Assembly: GCA_001800675.1 (NCBI GenBank)
Contig: MGVW01000059.1
Location: 1 to 23,451, forward strand
DNA length: 23,451 nt
Source: Euryarchaeota archaeon RBG_13_57_23
GTDB lineage: Archaea > Thermoplasmatota > Thermoplasmata > UBA10834
Direction of reading: 5' to 3'
In this document: piece by piece, positions 17,008 through 23,189 of the stretch
Layout: each line of letters opens with the position of its first letter
Position numbering within the stretch: position 1 is the stretch's first letter
Notes under the pieces: model-generated
Told to the model about the DNA's origin: nothing
The model's input: the letters and a program-made list of their open reading frames with translations, nothing else
The model's database searches: none
Position numbers and translations under genes: made by a program

Positions 17008-17832
17008 ATGAGCAATAGTCGGACAGCTGCAACAGGGATGTCTATGCCACTCAAGCCTGGCGCGATAGATGATGACCGCTATGATCGCTCGAGAAGAGTG
17101 TCCTGGCTCGATATTGAATCAGCCTCAAGGGCGCGCGTGCTCATGGTCGGCGCAGGCGCTCTCGGAAACGAGGTTGCAAAGAATCTCGCACTCTCCGGGT
17201 TCAGGAAGATCACGATAGTGGACATGGACCACGTCGTGGGTTCGAATCTCAACAGATGCTTGTTCTTCACAGAAGAGCACGCCATCAAGAGAGCCTACAA
17301 ATCACAGGTCGTTGCTGATGGCATGAAGAGGCTATCGCGCGAAGCGGAACCCGTTGCAGTCACACGCAGGATTGAAGATGTTAGTCCTTCGGTCTTCGAC
17401 GACCACGACATCGTCCTTGGTTGCCTGGACAATATCGCCGCCAGGCTTCACGTAAACTCTCACTCATACGCTGCTGGTAGGGTGTATGTGGATGGCGGCA
17501 TGGACGGCTTGGTTGGTAAGGTGACTATAGCGAGGCCTCCGAGCGGTTCCTGCCTCCAATGCGGGATGAACAGGAGCCACGCTAAGGTGGCATCTCTGCG
17601 TTTCAGCTGCACTGGCAAAGATGTTGTCTTTCACGAGCCGAGGCTCGCTGCGGAGATAACCACGACGAGCGTGATTTCGGCCGTGATGGTCAGAGAAGCC
17701 TTGAAGGTCGTATCTGGGAAGACCGACCTGCTGCTGTCGAATGCATTCTACTACGATGGACAGAGGAATGTCTCTGAGGTGATCGAGATTCCCTTGGACC
17801 CTTCGTGTCCTGTTCATTCGCGGAGGAGCTGA
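17008..17832 (+). CDS. E1-like ubiquitin/ThiF-family adenylating enzyme
   Basis: Activates a ubiquitin-like C-terminus by adenylation and, in E1s, forms a thioester. The 274-residue protein is a single Rossmann-type ThiF/MoeB/E1 adenylation domain. Visible: GAGALG at 48-53 (ATP loop), VDMD at 71-74, SNLNRCLF with N82 and R83, CLDN at 139-142 followed by R146 and N150, and a zinc pair C182/C185. S-C-T with C201-T202 sits where UBA-type E1s place their catalytic Cys-Thr. The second zinc half is C267-P-V-H270, giving a C-x2-H instead of C-x2-C. No rhodanese domain and no ubiquitin-fold domain are fused. It starts 7 nt after the aminopeptidase gene (GAGTGA site). Neighbours ubl, E2 and JAMM make conjugation, not sulfur transfer, the likely role. 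Confidence 0.92.
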   Translation: MSNSRTAATGMSMPLKPGAIDDDRYDRSRRVSWLDIESASRARVLMVGAGALGNEVAKNLALSGFRKITIVDMDHVVGSNLNRCLFFTEEHAIKRAYKSQVVADGMKRLSREAEPVAVTRRIEDVSPSVFDDHDIVLGCLDNIAARLHVNSHSYAAGRVYVDGGMDGLVGKVTIARPPSGSCLQCGMNRSHAKVASLRFSCTGKDVVFHEPRLAAEITTTSVISAVMVREALKVVSGKTDLLLSNAFYYDGQRNVSEVIEIPLDPSCPVHSRRS

Positions 17833-17850
17833 GATGCTACAGGTATGCGA

Positions 17851-17862
17851 AAACCATTTAAC
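17851..17862 (+). promoter_or_regulatory. Possible internal promoter for the ubiquitin-like gene
   Basis: A BRE-like GCGAAAACC runs into CATTTAAC, centred near 17858. A start about 27 nt downstream falls within 2-3 nt of the GTG at 17887. It would make the ubiquitin-like mRNA leaderless and separate from E1 dosage. The match is moderate and unsupported by other evidence. Confidence 0.35.
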
Positions 17863-17886
17863 CTCGCGTTCTGTCCAGTATTAGCG

Positions 17887-18135
17887 GTGGTTTTTCTGGT
17901 CATAAGGATCAAGGTGAAGAACGCCGAGACCGGAGCCGCGGTCGAGATGGAACTAGAGGGCGAGAACACTATCGATGAGATCATCGAGAGCGCGGCGACT
18001 TTCTGGAGCAAGGACATGGGAGCCTACGTGCTGCGGAAGGGGAAGAAGGTGCTCAGGGGTGGCAGCTCGTTATCGGATGCGGGCATTCGCGCGGAAGATG
18101 TTCTGGAGCTGATCCCGGACCCCGAGGGTGGCTAA
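17887..18135 (+). CDS. Ubiquitin-like protein with C-terminal Gly-Gly
   Basis: A beta-grasp modifier of about 82 residues. By eye it aligns along its whole length with ubiquitin: the first strand RIKVKN, TGAAVEMELEGENTIDEI against ubiquitin TGKTITLEVEPSDTIENV, and RKGKKVLRGGSSLSDAGI against AGKQLEDGRTLSDYNI. It ends exactly in PDPEGG and a stop, so the diglycine is exposed with no pro-peptide to remove. An internal LRGG at 56-59 falls in the loop where ubiquitin has EDGR and is probably chance. The open frame extends to an ATG at 17845 that would add a hydrophobic 14 residues unlike the fold; I prefer the GTG at 17887. It lies between the E1 and E2 genes, 5 nt before the latter. Confidence 0.9.
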   Translation: MVFLVIRIKVKNAETGAAVEMELEGENTIDEIIESAATFWSKDMGAYVLRKGKKVLRGGSSLSDAGIRAEDVLELIPDPEGG

Positions 18136-18140
18136 CTCGG

Positions 18141-18662
18141 ATGCCTCTGCCAAAGGATGTTCTGAGGCTGAGGATTAAGAATGAAGTGGAGATGTGCCAG
18201 CGTGAGCTCAAACATCACATATTGGTCAGCGATCCCAATCTGACCAATTTCCCCATCATGGTGAGCGTGACGCTCCTCCGGATTCCTGGGCCAGATTGGG
18301 AAGAGGGCAAGGTCGTCCACAGGTTTGTGCATCGCCTCGCAATCATCATCAGCCAAGACTATCCGATGGAGAAGCCAATCGTGAAGTGGCTGACTCCAAT
18401 ATTCCACCCGAATATCATGGCCCCTGAAGACGGGGGATATGTGTGTACCAAGCTTCTCGAGAATTGGGATTTCAGCTCCAATCTCATGACGTTCATCAAG
18501 GGCATCGAATCCCTGCTGACGAATCCCAATCCCAGAAACCCGTTCGGCAACGACACATGCACTCGAGCTGCAGCATATTTCAATCGGAACAGATACACAG
18601 CTCCCTTGGTGATGAACCAGTCCGATAGGCGGATTCGGATAGTCGGTGATGCCAATGGTTAG
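18141..18662 (+). CDS. E2-like ubiquitin-conjugating enzyme
   Basis: Carries the activated modifier as a Cys thioester and passes it to a target lysine. The 173-residue UBC-fold protein has the canonical order: N-terminal helix RLRIKNEVEMCQREL, beta sheet ending in SQDYPMEKPIVKWLTP, then IFHPNI with the HPN motif at 89-91, GGYVCTKLLENW with the catalytic Cys at 102 and W109, and helix LMTFIKGIESLLTNPNPRNP matching the family helix LLxxPNPxxP. The spacing of HPN to Cys (11 residues) is that of E2s, and AAAYF near 143-147 corresponds to the conserved A-x-x-Y/F segment. It begins 5 nt after the ubiquitin-like gene with GAGGGTGG upstream, and its end overlaps the JAMM gene. Confidence 0.93.
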   Translation: MPLPKDVLRLRIKNEVEMCQRELKHHILVSDPNLTNFPIMVSVTLLRIPGPDWEEGKVVHRFVHRLAIIISQDYPMEKPIVKWLTPIFHPNIMAPEDGGYVCTKLLENWDFSSNLMTFIKGIESLLTNPNPRNPFGNDTCTRAAAYFNRNRYTAPLVMNQSDRRIRIVGDANG

Positions 18663-19308
18663 ACCAAAGATCGTCCGGGAGACCAGGCGTGGAATCCCAG
18701 AGATGGATCCTCCTGGCGGCCGGAGGCTCAAACCTCACCCGTGGTTTAGCACGGGGGAGAAGGATCTGTTCGATATTAGGGTGAGGTCGGCGGTTCCGTT
18801 TGACGTCTACATGTCTTCTGCCGCGGAGAGGAAGATACGGGACCATGCGGAGCGACATGCGACGGGGCGACTCGAGGTGCTGGGATTTCTCCTCGGCGAG
18901 GTCTGCAGCTGGAAGGGCAGGACTTACACGGTCGTCAGAGACGCTGTGACGACAGAACTGAGGAGTTCCCCCTCGAACGTTAGGTTCGCCCCTGAGGCGT
19001 ATCCGAAGCTCTTCCATCAGCTCGACGACTCGGGATTCGACTACATCATCGTGGGCTGGTATCATTCACACCCCGGCCACACGTGCTTCATGTCTCGGAC
19101 AGATGTTGAAACACAGAGGGCGAGCTTCCGGGAGCCGTACCACGTGGCGTTCGTCATTGATCCGCTCAACCGGGAGGTCAAGACCTTCAGGTTGGCTGGG
19201 GTCGGATACGAGGAAACCTCATTCGCAATATACACCGCCCAGCCGCGTAGATCAGCCAATCCGCCAAAGAGAAGGAAGCTGAAACTCAGTCCGGTGGTTG
19301 CTCACTGA
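18655..19308 (+). CDS. Rpn11-like JAMM/MPN+ metalloprotease (putative deconjugase)
   Basis: A zinc isopeptidase that would remove the ubiquitin-like protein from targets. The 217-residue protein shows a complete JAMM centre: E74 in RLEVLGFLLGE, then WYHSHPGHTCFMSRTD with H137, H139, S147 and D150, i.e. H-x-H-x7-S-x2-D. The context VGWYHSHPG is the same as in eukaryotic Rpn11/CSN5-type enzymes. An N-terminal extension of about 50 residues and a basic C-tail (PPKRRKLKL) flank the domain. The ATG at 18655 is preferred because GGTGA lies 5 nt before it; a GTG at 18646 and ATG at 18649 are also in frame. The gene overlaps the E2 stop by 8 nt, a sign of coupled translation. With the ubiquitin-like gene already ending in GG, recycling is a more likely task than maturation. 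Confidence 0.93.
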   Translation: MVRPKIVRETRRGIPEMDPPGGRRLKPHPWFSTGEKDLFDIRVRSAVPFDVYMSSAAERKIRDHAERHATGRLEVLGFLLGEVCSWKGRTYTVVRDAVTTELRSSPSNVRFAPEAYPKLFHQLDDSGFDYIIVGWYHSHPGHTCFMSRTDVETQRASFREPYHVAFVIDPLNREVKTFRLAGVGYEETSFAIYTAQPRRSANPPKRRKLKLSPVVAH

Positions 19309-19331
19309 TGCTCGCGCATTGACCATGAGTG

Positions 19332-19367
19332 TCCGGAAAGCCTTATCCCGAACGGCCGCCTTCCGGA
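19332..19367 (+). promoter_or_regulatory. Inverted repeat around a TATA-like element
   Basis: TCCGGAA (19332-19338) and TTCCGGA (19361-19367) form a perfect 7-base inverted repeat with a 22-nt spacer that contains CTTATCC, a weak TATA-like box for the gene at 19387. It may be an operator or a hairpin. Because the core TCCGGA is itself palindromic, the pairing could be accidental. Confidence 0.3.
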
Positions 19368-19386
19368 TGGCAACAAGGGAGGAGAG

Positions 19387-20562
19387 ATGCTTTTGAGCCC
19401 TCTGACAAGGTATTCATTGGCCATGCTAGTGGTAGTGGCCATGATATCCATCCCTGTAGCCGGGGTCGAGCAGGAGGAACACTTTCTGGAGTACAGCGAG
19501 TACAATTTCGCTGTGAACTTCATCTCAGGTAACCTCACGGCCACCGTGACTCCGGCGACCATCGCGCCCAGAGACTGGCCAAGGATCATTTTCAAGCATA
19601 CCACGGACATTCTTTCCCCGACATTCGATGTCGGCATATCGACCATCTACTTGTTCAACGACACGAACGACGACAAGGTGTTCAGCCTCTCTGAGGCGAC
19701 ACACATCGCATACCTGTCTTCCCTCTACAATGTGACATGGAACGCGACGGCCGTCGAGTTCGGTAACGACACGCTGGGCGGGGAGTATGCCTGGCTTCGA
19801 GCCAATGCAGTCATAGGACTTTTCGACAGCCCCGAGGACGAGTATCCGATGATTGACGAGTGGGCGAATGTCACATTCTGGTTCCGCATCTCCCAGAAGA
19901 CGGTGACGAGGTCGAATTCGTACGGCAACTACGCTGTCCAGGGTATGGTCGATGTCCGAATCAACTTCGAGTTGGAGGTACTTCAGCAAGTGAACGCATC
20001 TGGTATTGTGTTGGAGCAGATTCTCTCGGGCGGCGGGTCCACTGACTTGTTCATGATCAGAGAAGATGTCGGCCTGTCGACGCCGCAGCTCACCATAGCG
20101 GACAGCAGGGACGATGAAACAGTCAACGGCGACAACTTCACCCATCCGATGAGGGAGACCCTCCTTCCGTGCCAAGACTTCCTATTCGCAAAAGAGGACC
20201 AGACCGTCCAGGCTCATTACAGAATCTGCTCGGAGCCGTACATCAGCTATGACTACGGGATTGCACAGGTACCAATGGGGATATCGTACTACACTACCGG
20301 AAACGGTTTGGTGGCCCACTCCGCATATTTCCCCGCGGAATCGAACGAGACGATATCCCACGAGATCATCGTGGGGATTGACGAGTCGGGGTTCACCCCG
20401 CGATTCCGCGATTGGCTAAAGGACAATCTCCCGATGGTTATGATAGTGGCCGGTTCGATAGCTGCTGTAATATCGATAGCCCTGCTGGTGCTCATTCTGC
20501 GAAAACACAGGGGCTGGGGCAAGAAGCGCTCGGCCACGGATCTTCCAGAGAAGAAGAACTGA
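19387..20562 (+). CDS. Secreted or surface protein with C-terminal membrane anchor, unknown function
   Basis: A 391-residue protein that I do not recognise. The N-terminus has a signal peptide (SLAMLVVVAMISIPVAGVE). The exported region of about 320 residues is beta-rich, acidic, and contains many N-glycosylation sequons (NLT, NVT, NAT, NDT, NFT, NET), plus two cysteines near residues 259 and 279. The membrane anchor is MVMIVAGSIAAVISIALLVL near 350-370, followed by the basic tail RKHRGWGKKR. The ATG has a strong GGAGGAG site. It follows the JAMM gene by 78 nt but has its own promoter-like signal, and its membrane role makes a part in the ubiquitin-like system unlikely. Confidence 0.75.
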   Translation: MLLSPLTRYSLAMLVVVAMISIPVAGVEQEEHFLEYSEYNFAVNFISGNLTATVTPATIAPRDWPRIIFKHTTDILSPTFDVGISTIYLFNDTNDDKVFSLSEATHIAYLSSLYNVTWNATAVEFGNDTLGGEYAWLRANAVIGLFDSPEDEYPMIDEWANVTFWFRISQKTVTRSNSYGNYAVQGMVDVRINFELEVLQQVNASGIVLEQILSGGGSTDLFMIREDVGLSTPQLTIADSRDDETVNGDNFTHPMRETLLPCQDFLFAKEDQTVQAHYRICSEPYISYDYGIAQVPMGISYYTTGNGLVAHSAYFPAESNETISHEIIVGIDESGFTPRFRDWLKDNLPMVMIVAGSIAAVISIALLVLILRKHRGWGKKRSATDLPEKKN

Positions 20563-20568
20563 CGGACT

Positions 20569-21120
20569 TCAGACCCAGATTGCGTGCCTTTTCCTCAGCG
20601 AGCCTTCGCTTTGGCCCAGCTTCTCCATTAGCATCACAACGATCCCTTCGAAGTAGATCATCGTCGCGATCTCGAAGAGCGTGCCCAGAGGAGCGAGCCT
20701 CTTGGATTCATCGGTCTTTGGCGGGTGGATGTCTATGACGAAACTGGACGCTCCCGCGAGCTTCGAGTGCGGATGCGCGGTGATCGTTACGACCTTCGCG
20801 CCCACCCTCCTTACAATATTGGCTGTCTGGATCGCGGACATCGTCTCTCCGCTGTATGACACGATTATGACGAGGTTGCCCTCCTCGACTATGGGTGTTA
20901 TCGTCTCGCCGACGAAGAACACTTCGAGCCCCATCTGCACTAGCCTGATGGCAAAGGCTTTGCTGATCAGTCCGGACCTTCCCACTCCGTAGATGAAAAC
21001 CTTTCTGGCACCGATGATGGAATCGACGAACCTCTCCGTGTTCTCCACGTCGCCTTCGAAGGTCTTCTTGACCGCCTCGAGGATGTGTTCGGAGCTCTGG
21101 GCTACCAGCGTGCGGGTCAT
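20569..21120 (-). CDS. hxlB: 6-phospho-3-hexuloisomerase (SIS domain)
   Basis: Converts 3-hexulose-6-phosphate to fructose-6-phosphate and vice versa; in archaea the reverse ribulose monophosphate route supplies pentoses. The 183-residue protein consists of one SIS sugar-isomerase domain: FIYGVGRSGLISKAFAIRL near 42-60, VSYSGETMSAI near 88-98, THPHSKLA-type substrate loop (TAHPHSKLAG), and GTLFE near 146. The C-terminal RKRHA motif near 177 is a family signature, where a conserved His acts in catalysis. The partner 3-hexulose-6-phosphate synthase gene is not in the window. Its ATG overlaps the stop of the upstream TIM-barrel gene by 4 nt (ATGA), so the two are co-translated. It is convergent with the secreted protein gene. 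Confidence 0.88.
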   Translation of the reverse strand: MTRTLVAQSSEHILEAVKKTFEGDVENTERFVDSIIGARKVFIYGVGRSGLISKAFAIRLVQMGLEVFFVGETITPIVEEGNLVIIVSYSGETMSAIQTANIVRRVGAKVVTITAHPHSKLAGASSFVIDIHPPKTDESKRLAPLGTLFEIATMIYFEGIVVMLMEKLGQSEGSLRKRHAIWV

Positions 21121-22157
21121 CTCGAACCCTTCTCTTTCTTCGGTACGACCTTGACCTCTCTCGAAACCTTCTTGGCCAGCACCCTCTCGAGTATGACCTT
21201 CATATACATCGCGTCGTGCTCCAGCAAGGGGGATCCGGATATGATCGTGATCGGCTGGTTCCGTTCGACGATGGCCTCAGCGAGGGGTTCGAATCTCAGG
21301 TCCCCCTTCTTGATCGAAGTGAAACGCTTCTCATTGCCCGCCTCGTGTTCTACCCCAGAGAAGTGGGCATAGAACTCTCCGTCTGTCTGCTCCCAGAGGT
21401 CGTCCAAGAGGTCGTTGAAGTCTTTGGGCTCTCGCAATATCCCGTTCTCCCTCGCATGGTAGTGGGCGAAGTTGACGACGGGTATCGTCCCGCTGACCTC
21501 CTTGCAGATCTTGCTCACTTCGCTCATGCCTCCGAAGATCTCCTGCCTCCCGCTGAGCTCCAGACCTATCGGCACGCCAATCCCATGCTTCTTGTACCAC
21601 TTTGTCAGCTCGGTGATGCGCTCGATAATCTTCTTCTGAGCGACCTTGGGGCTGGCGTCTCCGTACAGCCCCATGTGCGTGACGACCACGGTGGCTCCAA
21701 GCTCCTTTGCCATGAGCCCACCCCACCTGATCGAGTCCATGCTTCGGAAGCAGAGTTCTCCTTCTCCAACGAGATCCATGTAGTACGGCGTGTGAATGGA
21801 GAGGGCGACATCCAGTTCGTCCGCCATTTCCCTCAGGCCTCTGAGCTCATTGTAGCTCTTGGCAATCCCGCTCGTGAGAGACACCAGGTGGTCGCCCTTC
21901 TTGACGGGTTCGTCAAGGTTCGAAATGACCTCTTCCTTGTCCCCCTTCCTGCGGACTATCTCTATGACCATGTCAGAGGCGATATTCCTTGGCTTCACCC
22001 CGATATCTTCGGCCTCGGCCGGTCGCTCCTGAACATGTGCTCTTACCAGCTGTGCCTCCATCGCGGTCAGGCCGAGGTTGTGAACATCCTCGATGCCATC
22101 TCTCAACGTACGTCCCTTGCAGGACAAAGGGATGCCTGCAGGACCAAAACGAATCAT
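21117..22157 (-). CDS. Endonuclease IV / xylose-isomerase-like TIM-barrel protein
   Basis: A 346-residue protein of the AP-endonuclease-2 TIM-barrel superfamily. The N-terminus MIRFGPAGIPLSCKGRT and TAMEAQLVR match archaeal members. Candidate metal ligands are E34, H122 (SIHTPYYMDL), H161 (THMGLYGD), E200 (GLELSGR), H232, H265 (YAHFSG) and E313. The Asp that pairs with H232 in endonuclease IV is replaced by N229, and the later D-x-H pair is not seen, so a classical three-zinc site seems incomplete. A charged insertion of about 45 residues (52-97) interrupts the first part of the barrel. AP-site cleavage is therefore uncertain, and a sugar isomerase or epimerase role is possible given the overlap with hxlB. 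Confidence 0.75.
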   Translation of the reverse strand: MIRFGPAGIPLSCKGRTLRDGIEDVHNLGLTAMEAQLVRAHVQERPAEAEDIGVKPRNIASDMVIEIVRRKGDKEEVISNLDEPVKKGDHLVSLTSGIAKSYNELRGLREMADELDVALSIHTPYYMDLVGEGELCFRSMDSIRWGGLMAKELGATVVVTHMGLYGDASPKVAQKKIIERITELTKWYKKHGIGVPIGLELSGRQEIFGGMSEVSKICKEVSGTIPVVNFAHYHARENGILREPKDFNDLLDDLWEQTDGEFYAHFSGVEHEAGNEKRFTSIKKGDLRFEPLAEAIVERNQPITIISGSPLLEHDAMYMKVILERVLAKKVSREVKVVPKKEKGSR

Positions 22158-22197
22158 CTAGACCCCCGGCGAGCCAGGAATTTCGGAATAACGTTCG

Positions 22198-22207
22198 CCA
22201 TATATAT
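22198..22207 (-). promoter_or_regulatory. TATA box of the TIM-barrel/hxlB unit
   Basis: CATATATATC is an extended TATA element about 45 nt before the ATG at 22157, predicting a leader of about 20 nt. Because TATATATA reads the same on both strands, it may also drive a plus-strand transcript starting near 22230 through the hairpin upstream of eL18. Confidence 0.5.
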
Positions 22208-22227
22208 CTTCTGTTGAGTGAGCGGTA

Positions 22228-22280
22228 CGCGACTCCTCCTCAACGTGTCACACGAGTAGTCCCGGGGTCGGAGGGGTGCG
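22228..22280 (+). ncRNA. Possible RNA hairpin upstream of the ribosomal protein operon
   Basis: CGC(G)ACTCCTCC at 22228-22239 pairs with GGAGGGGTGCG at 22270-22280, giving 11 base pairs including one G-U pair and one bulged G. The loop contains CGTG-TCA-CACG, itself able to form a 4-bp hairpin. The eL18 TATA box lies downstream, so this would be in the mRNA only if the 22198 TATA acts on the plus strand. The evidence is pairing seen by eye only. Confidence 0.25.
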
Positions 22281-22330
22281 ATATGGCCGAGCCAGATGTC
22301 CTGAGCCAGCGAACATGGCGCATCCAAATC

Positions 22331-22338
22331 TTTATAAA
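22331..22338 (+). promoter_or_regulatory. TATA box of the eL18-uL13-uS9 operon
   Basis: CCAAATC-TTTATAAA combines a BRE-like purine/C stretch with a strong TATA box. It predicts a start near 22361, 28 nt before the ATG, with the GGAGGAG ribosome binding site at 22375-22381. Confidence 0.7.
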
Positions 22339-22388
22339 CGGTTCTCACATTAGCTCGCCTACTCTCCTGATGTCGGAGGAGTCAGATT

Positions 22389-22754
22389 ATGGGTAGCAAG
22401 TCGAAGAAAACAAATCCCAACCTCATCTCGCTGATCCAGCGTCTCAAGGACGTTAGCAGGGAGAACGAGGCACCTGTCTGGCGAGACATCGCTTTGCGTC
22501 TTGAGGGGGCTGCCAACCACTGGGCCGAGGTCAATGTTGGCAAGCTCCACAGGTATGCGAGCGAGGGCGAGATAGTCGTCATCCCTGGAAAGCTACTGGG
22601 AGCCGGGGAGATCGCAAAGAGGCTGACCGTAGCCGCCTACAGGTCATCCGGACAGGCGCGGGAAAAGATCGAGAAGGCGGGCGGGAAGAGTGTATCAATC
22701 GAGGAGCTTCTGGCATTGAATCCGAAAGGCTCCAAAGTAAGGATCATGGGGTGA
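22389..22754 (+). CDS. rpl18e: Large subunit ribosomal protein eL18 (L18e)
   Basis: A 121-residue archaeal/eukaryotic-specific ribosomal protein of the large subunit. It shows the family blocks NPNLISLIQRLKDVSRE at the N-terminus, VNVGKLHRYA near residue 50, and VVIPGKLLGAGEI in the centre. Length is normal for archaea. A GGAGGAG site lies 7 nt before the ATG and a strong TATA box upstream. It leads the widely conserved archaeal cluster eL18-uL13-uS9, which normally continues to RNA polymerase subunits and uS2 beyond the window. Confidence 0.96.
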   Translation: MGSKSKKTNPNLISLIQRLKDVSRENEAPVWRDIALRLEGAANHWAEVNVGKLHRYASEGEIVVIPGKLLGAGEIAKRLTVAAYRSSGQAREKIEKAGGKSVSIEELLALNPKGSKVRIMG

Positions 22755-22758
22755 ACAG

Positions 22759-23187
22759 ATGGCGATCGTGATCAACGCGGAAGGATTGATTCTAGGGCGC
22801 CTCTGCACCCATGTTGCAAAGAAGATCAGGAATGGCGACGAGGTCGTCATACTGAACGCCGAGAAGGCCGTGATCTCTGGGAGGAGGGAGCAACTCCAGC
22901 AGTTCTACCTCCACAGAAGGCATAGGGCTAGCAGCCAGTCCAAGGCCAAGGGCCCGAAATATCCCAGGACGCCGGACAGGATCCTCAAGAGGACCGTCAG
23001 GGGCATGATAGAGTACAGGAAGCCTTGGGGAAAAGCGGCCTACAGGCGGCTAAAGGTCTATATCGGCGTCCCGAAGGAGTTCAAAGACGTCAAGGCGGAA
23101 ACCATCGAGACCGCCAAGAAGCCTCATCTCGACAAATACGTCTTGCTAGGGGAGATCACCAATTACCTCGGGGCGAAGGAGGTCTGA
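22759..23187 (+). CDS. rpl13: Large subunit ribosomal protein uL13
   Basis: A 142-residue universal large-subunit protein. The sequence has VINAEGLILGRLCTHVAKKI at the start, then VILNAEKAVISGRR, and RTVRGMIEYRKPWGKAAYRR, the G-M-(I/L)-P/Y-type family signature. Its length equals that of archaeal L13. It begins 4 nt after the eL18 stop and ends 2 nt before the uS9 start, so all three are translated from one mRNA. Confidence 0.96.
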   Translation: MAIVINAEGLILGRLCTHVAKKIRNGDEVVILNAEKAVISGRREQLQQFYLHRRHRASSQSKAKGPKYPRTPDRILKRTVRGMIEYRKPWGKAAYRRLKVYIGVPKEFKDVKAETIETAKKPHLDKYVLLGEITNYLGAKEV

Positions 23188-23189
23188 GC

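Larger units (their letters stand above)
22158..22388. other. Intergenic region with two outward promoters and a possible structured RNA
   Basis: This 231-nt gap separates the minus-strand TIM-barrel gene from the ribosomal protein operon. It holds the near-palindromic CATATATATC at 22198-22207, which as GATATATATG on the minus strand would start the TIM-barrel mRNA near 22176, and TTTATAAA at 22331-22338 for eL18. Between them I see no gene. A complementary pair at 22228-22239 and 22270-22280 could form an 11-bp stem. Confidence 0.5.

Noticed and set aside
15480..17054. A 524-codon minus-strand open frame across the aminopeptidase gene
   Set aside because: It is antisense to a gene with a complete M29-like metal site, overlaps trxB in another frame, and shows no recognisable domain; it is a shadow of biased third-codon composition.
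17887..18135. Internal LRGG in the ubiquitin-like protein as a cleavage or conjugation site
   Set aside because: Alignment places it in a loop corresponding to ubiquitin EDGR, far from the C-terminus; the functional diglycine is the terminal EGG.
15858..19308. The E1/Ubl cluster as a thiamin or molybdopterin sulfur-carrier operon
   Set aside because: ThiF/MoeB with a GG carrier could fit alone, but the adjacent E2 with catalytic Cys and an Rpn11-like JAMM enzyme, and the absence of thi or moa genes, favour protein conjugation.
22281..22330. Possible tRNA in GCGATATGGCCGAGCC and following bases
   Set aside because: No T-arm consensus GGTTCRAATCC, no matching acceptor stem and no plausible anticodon arm could be drawn on either strand.
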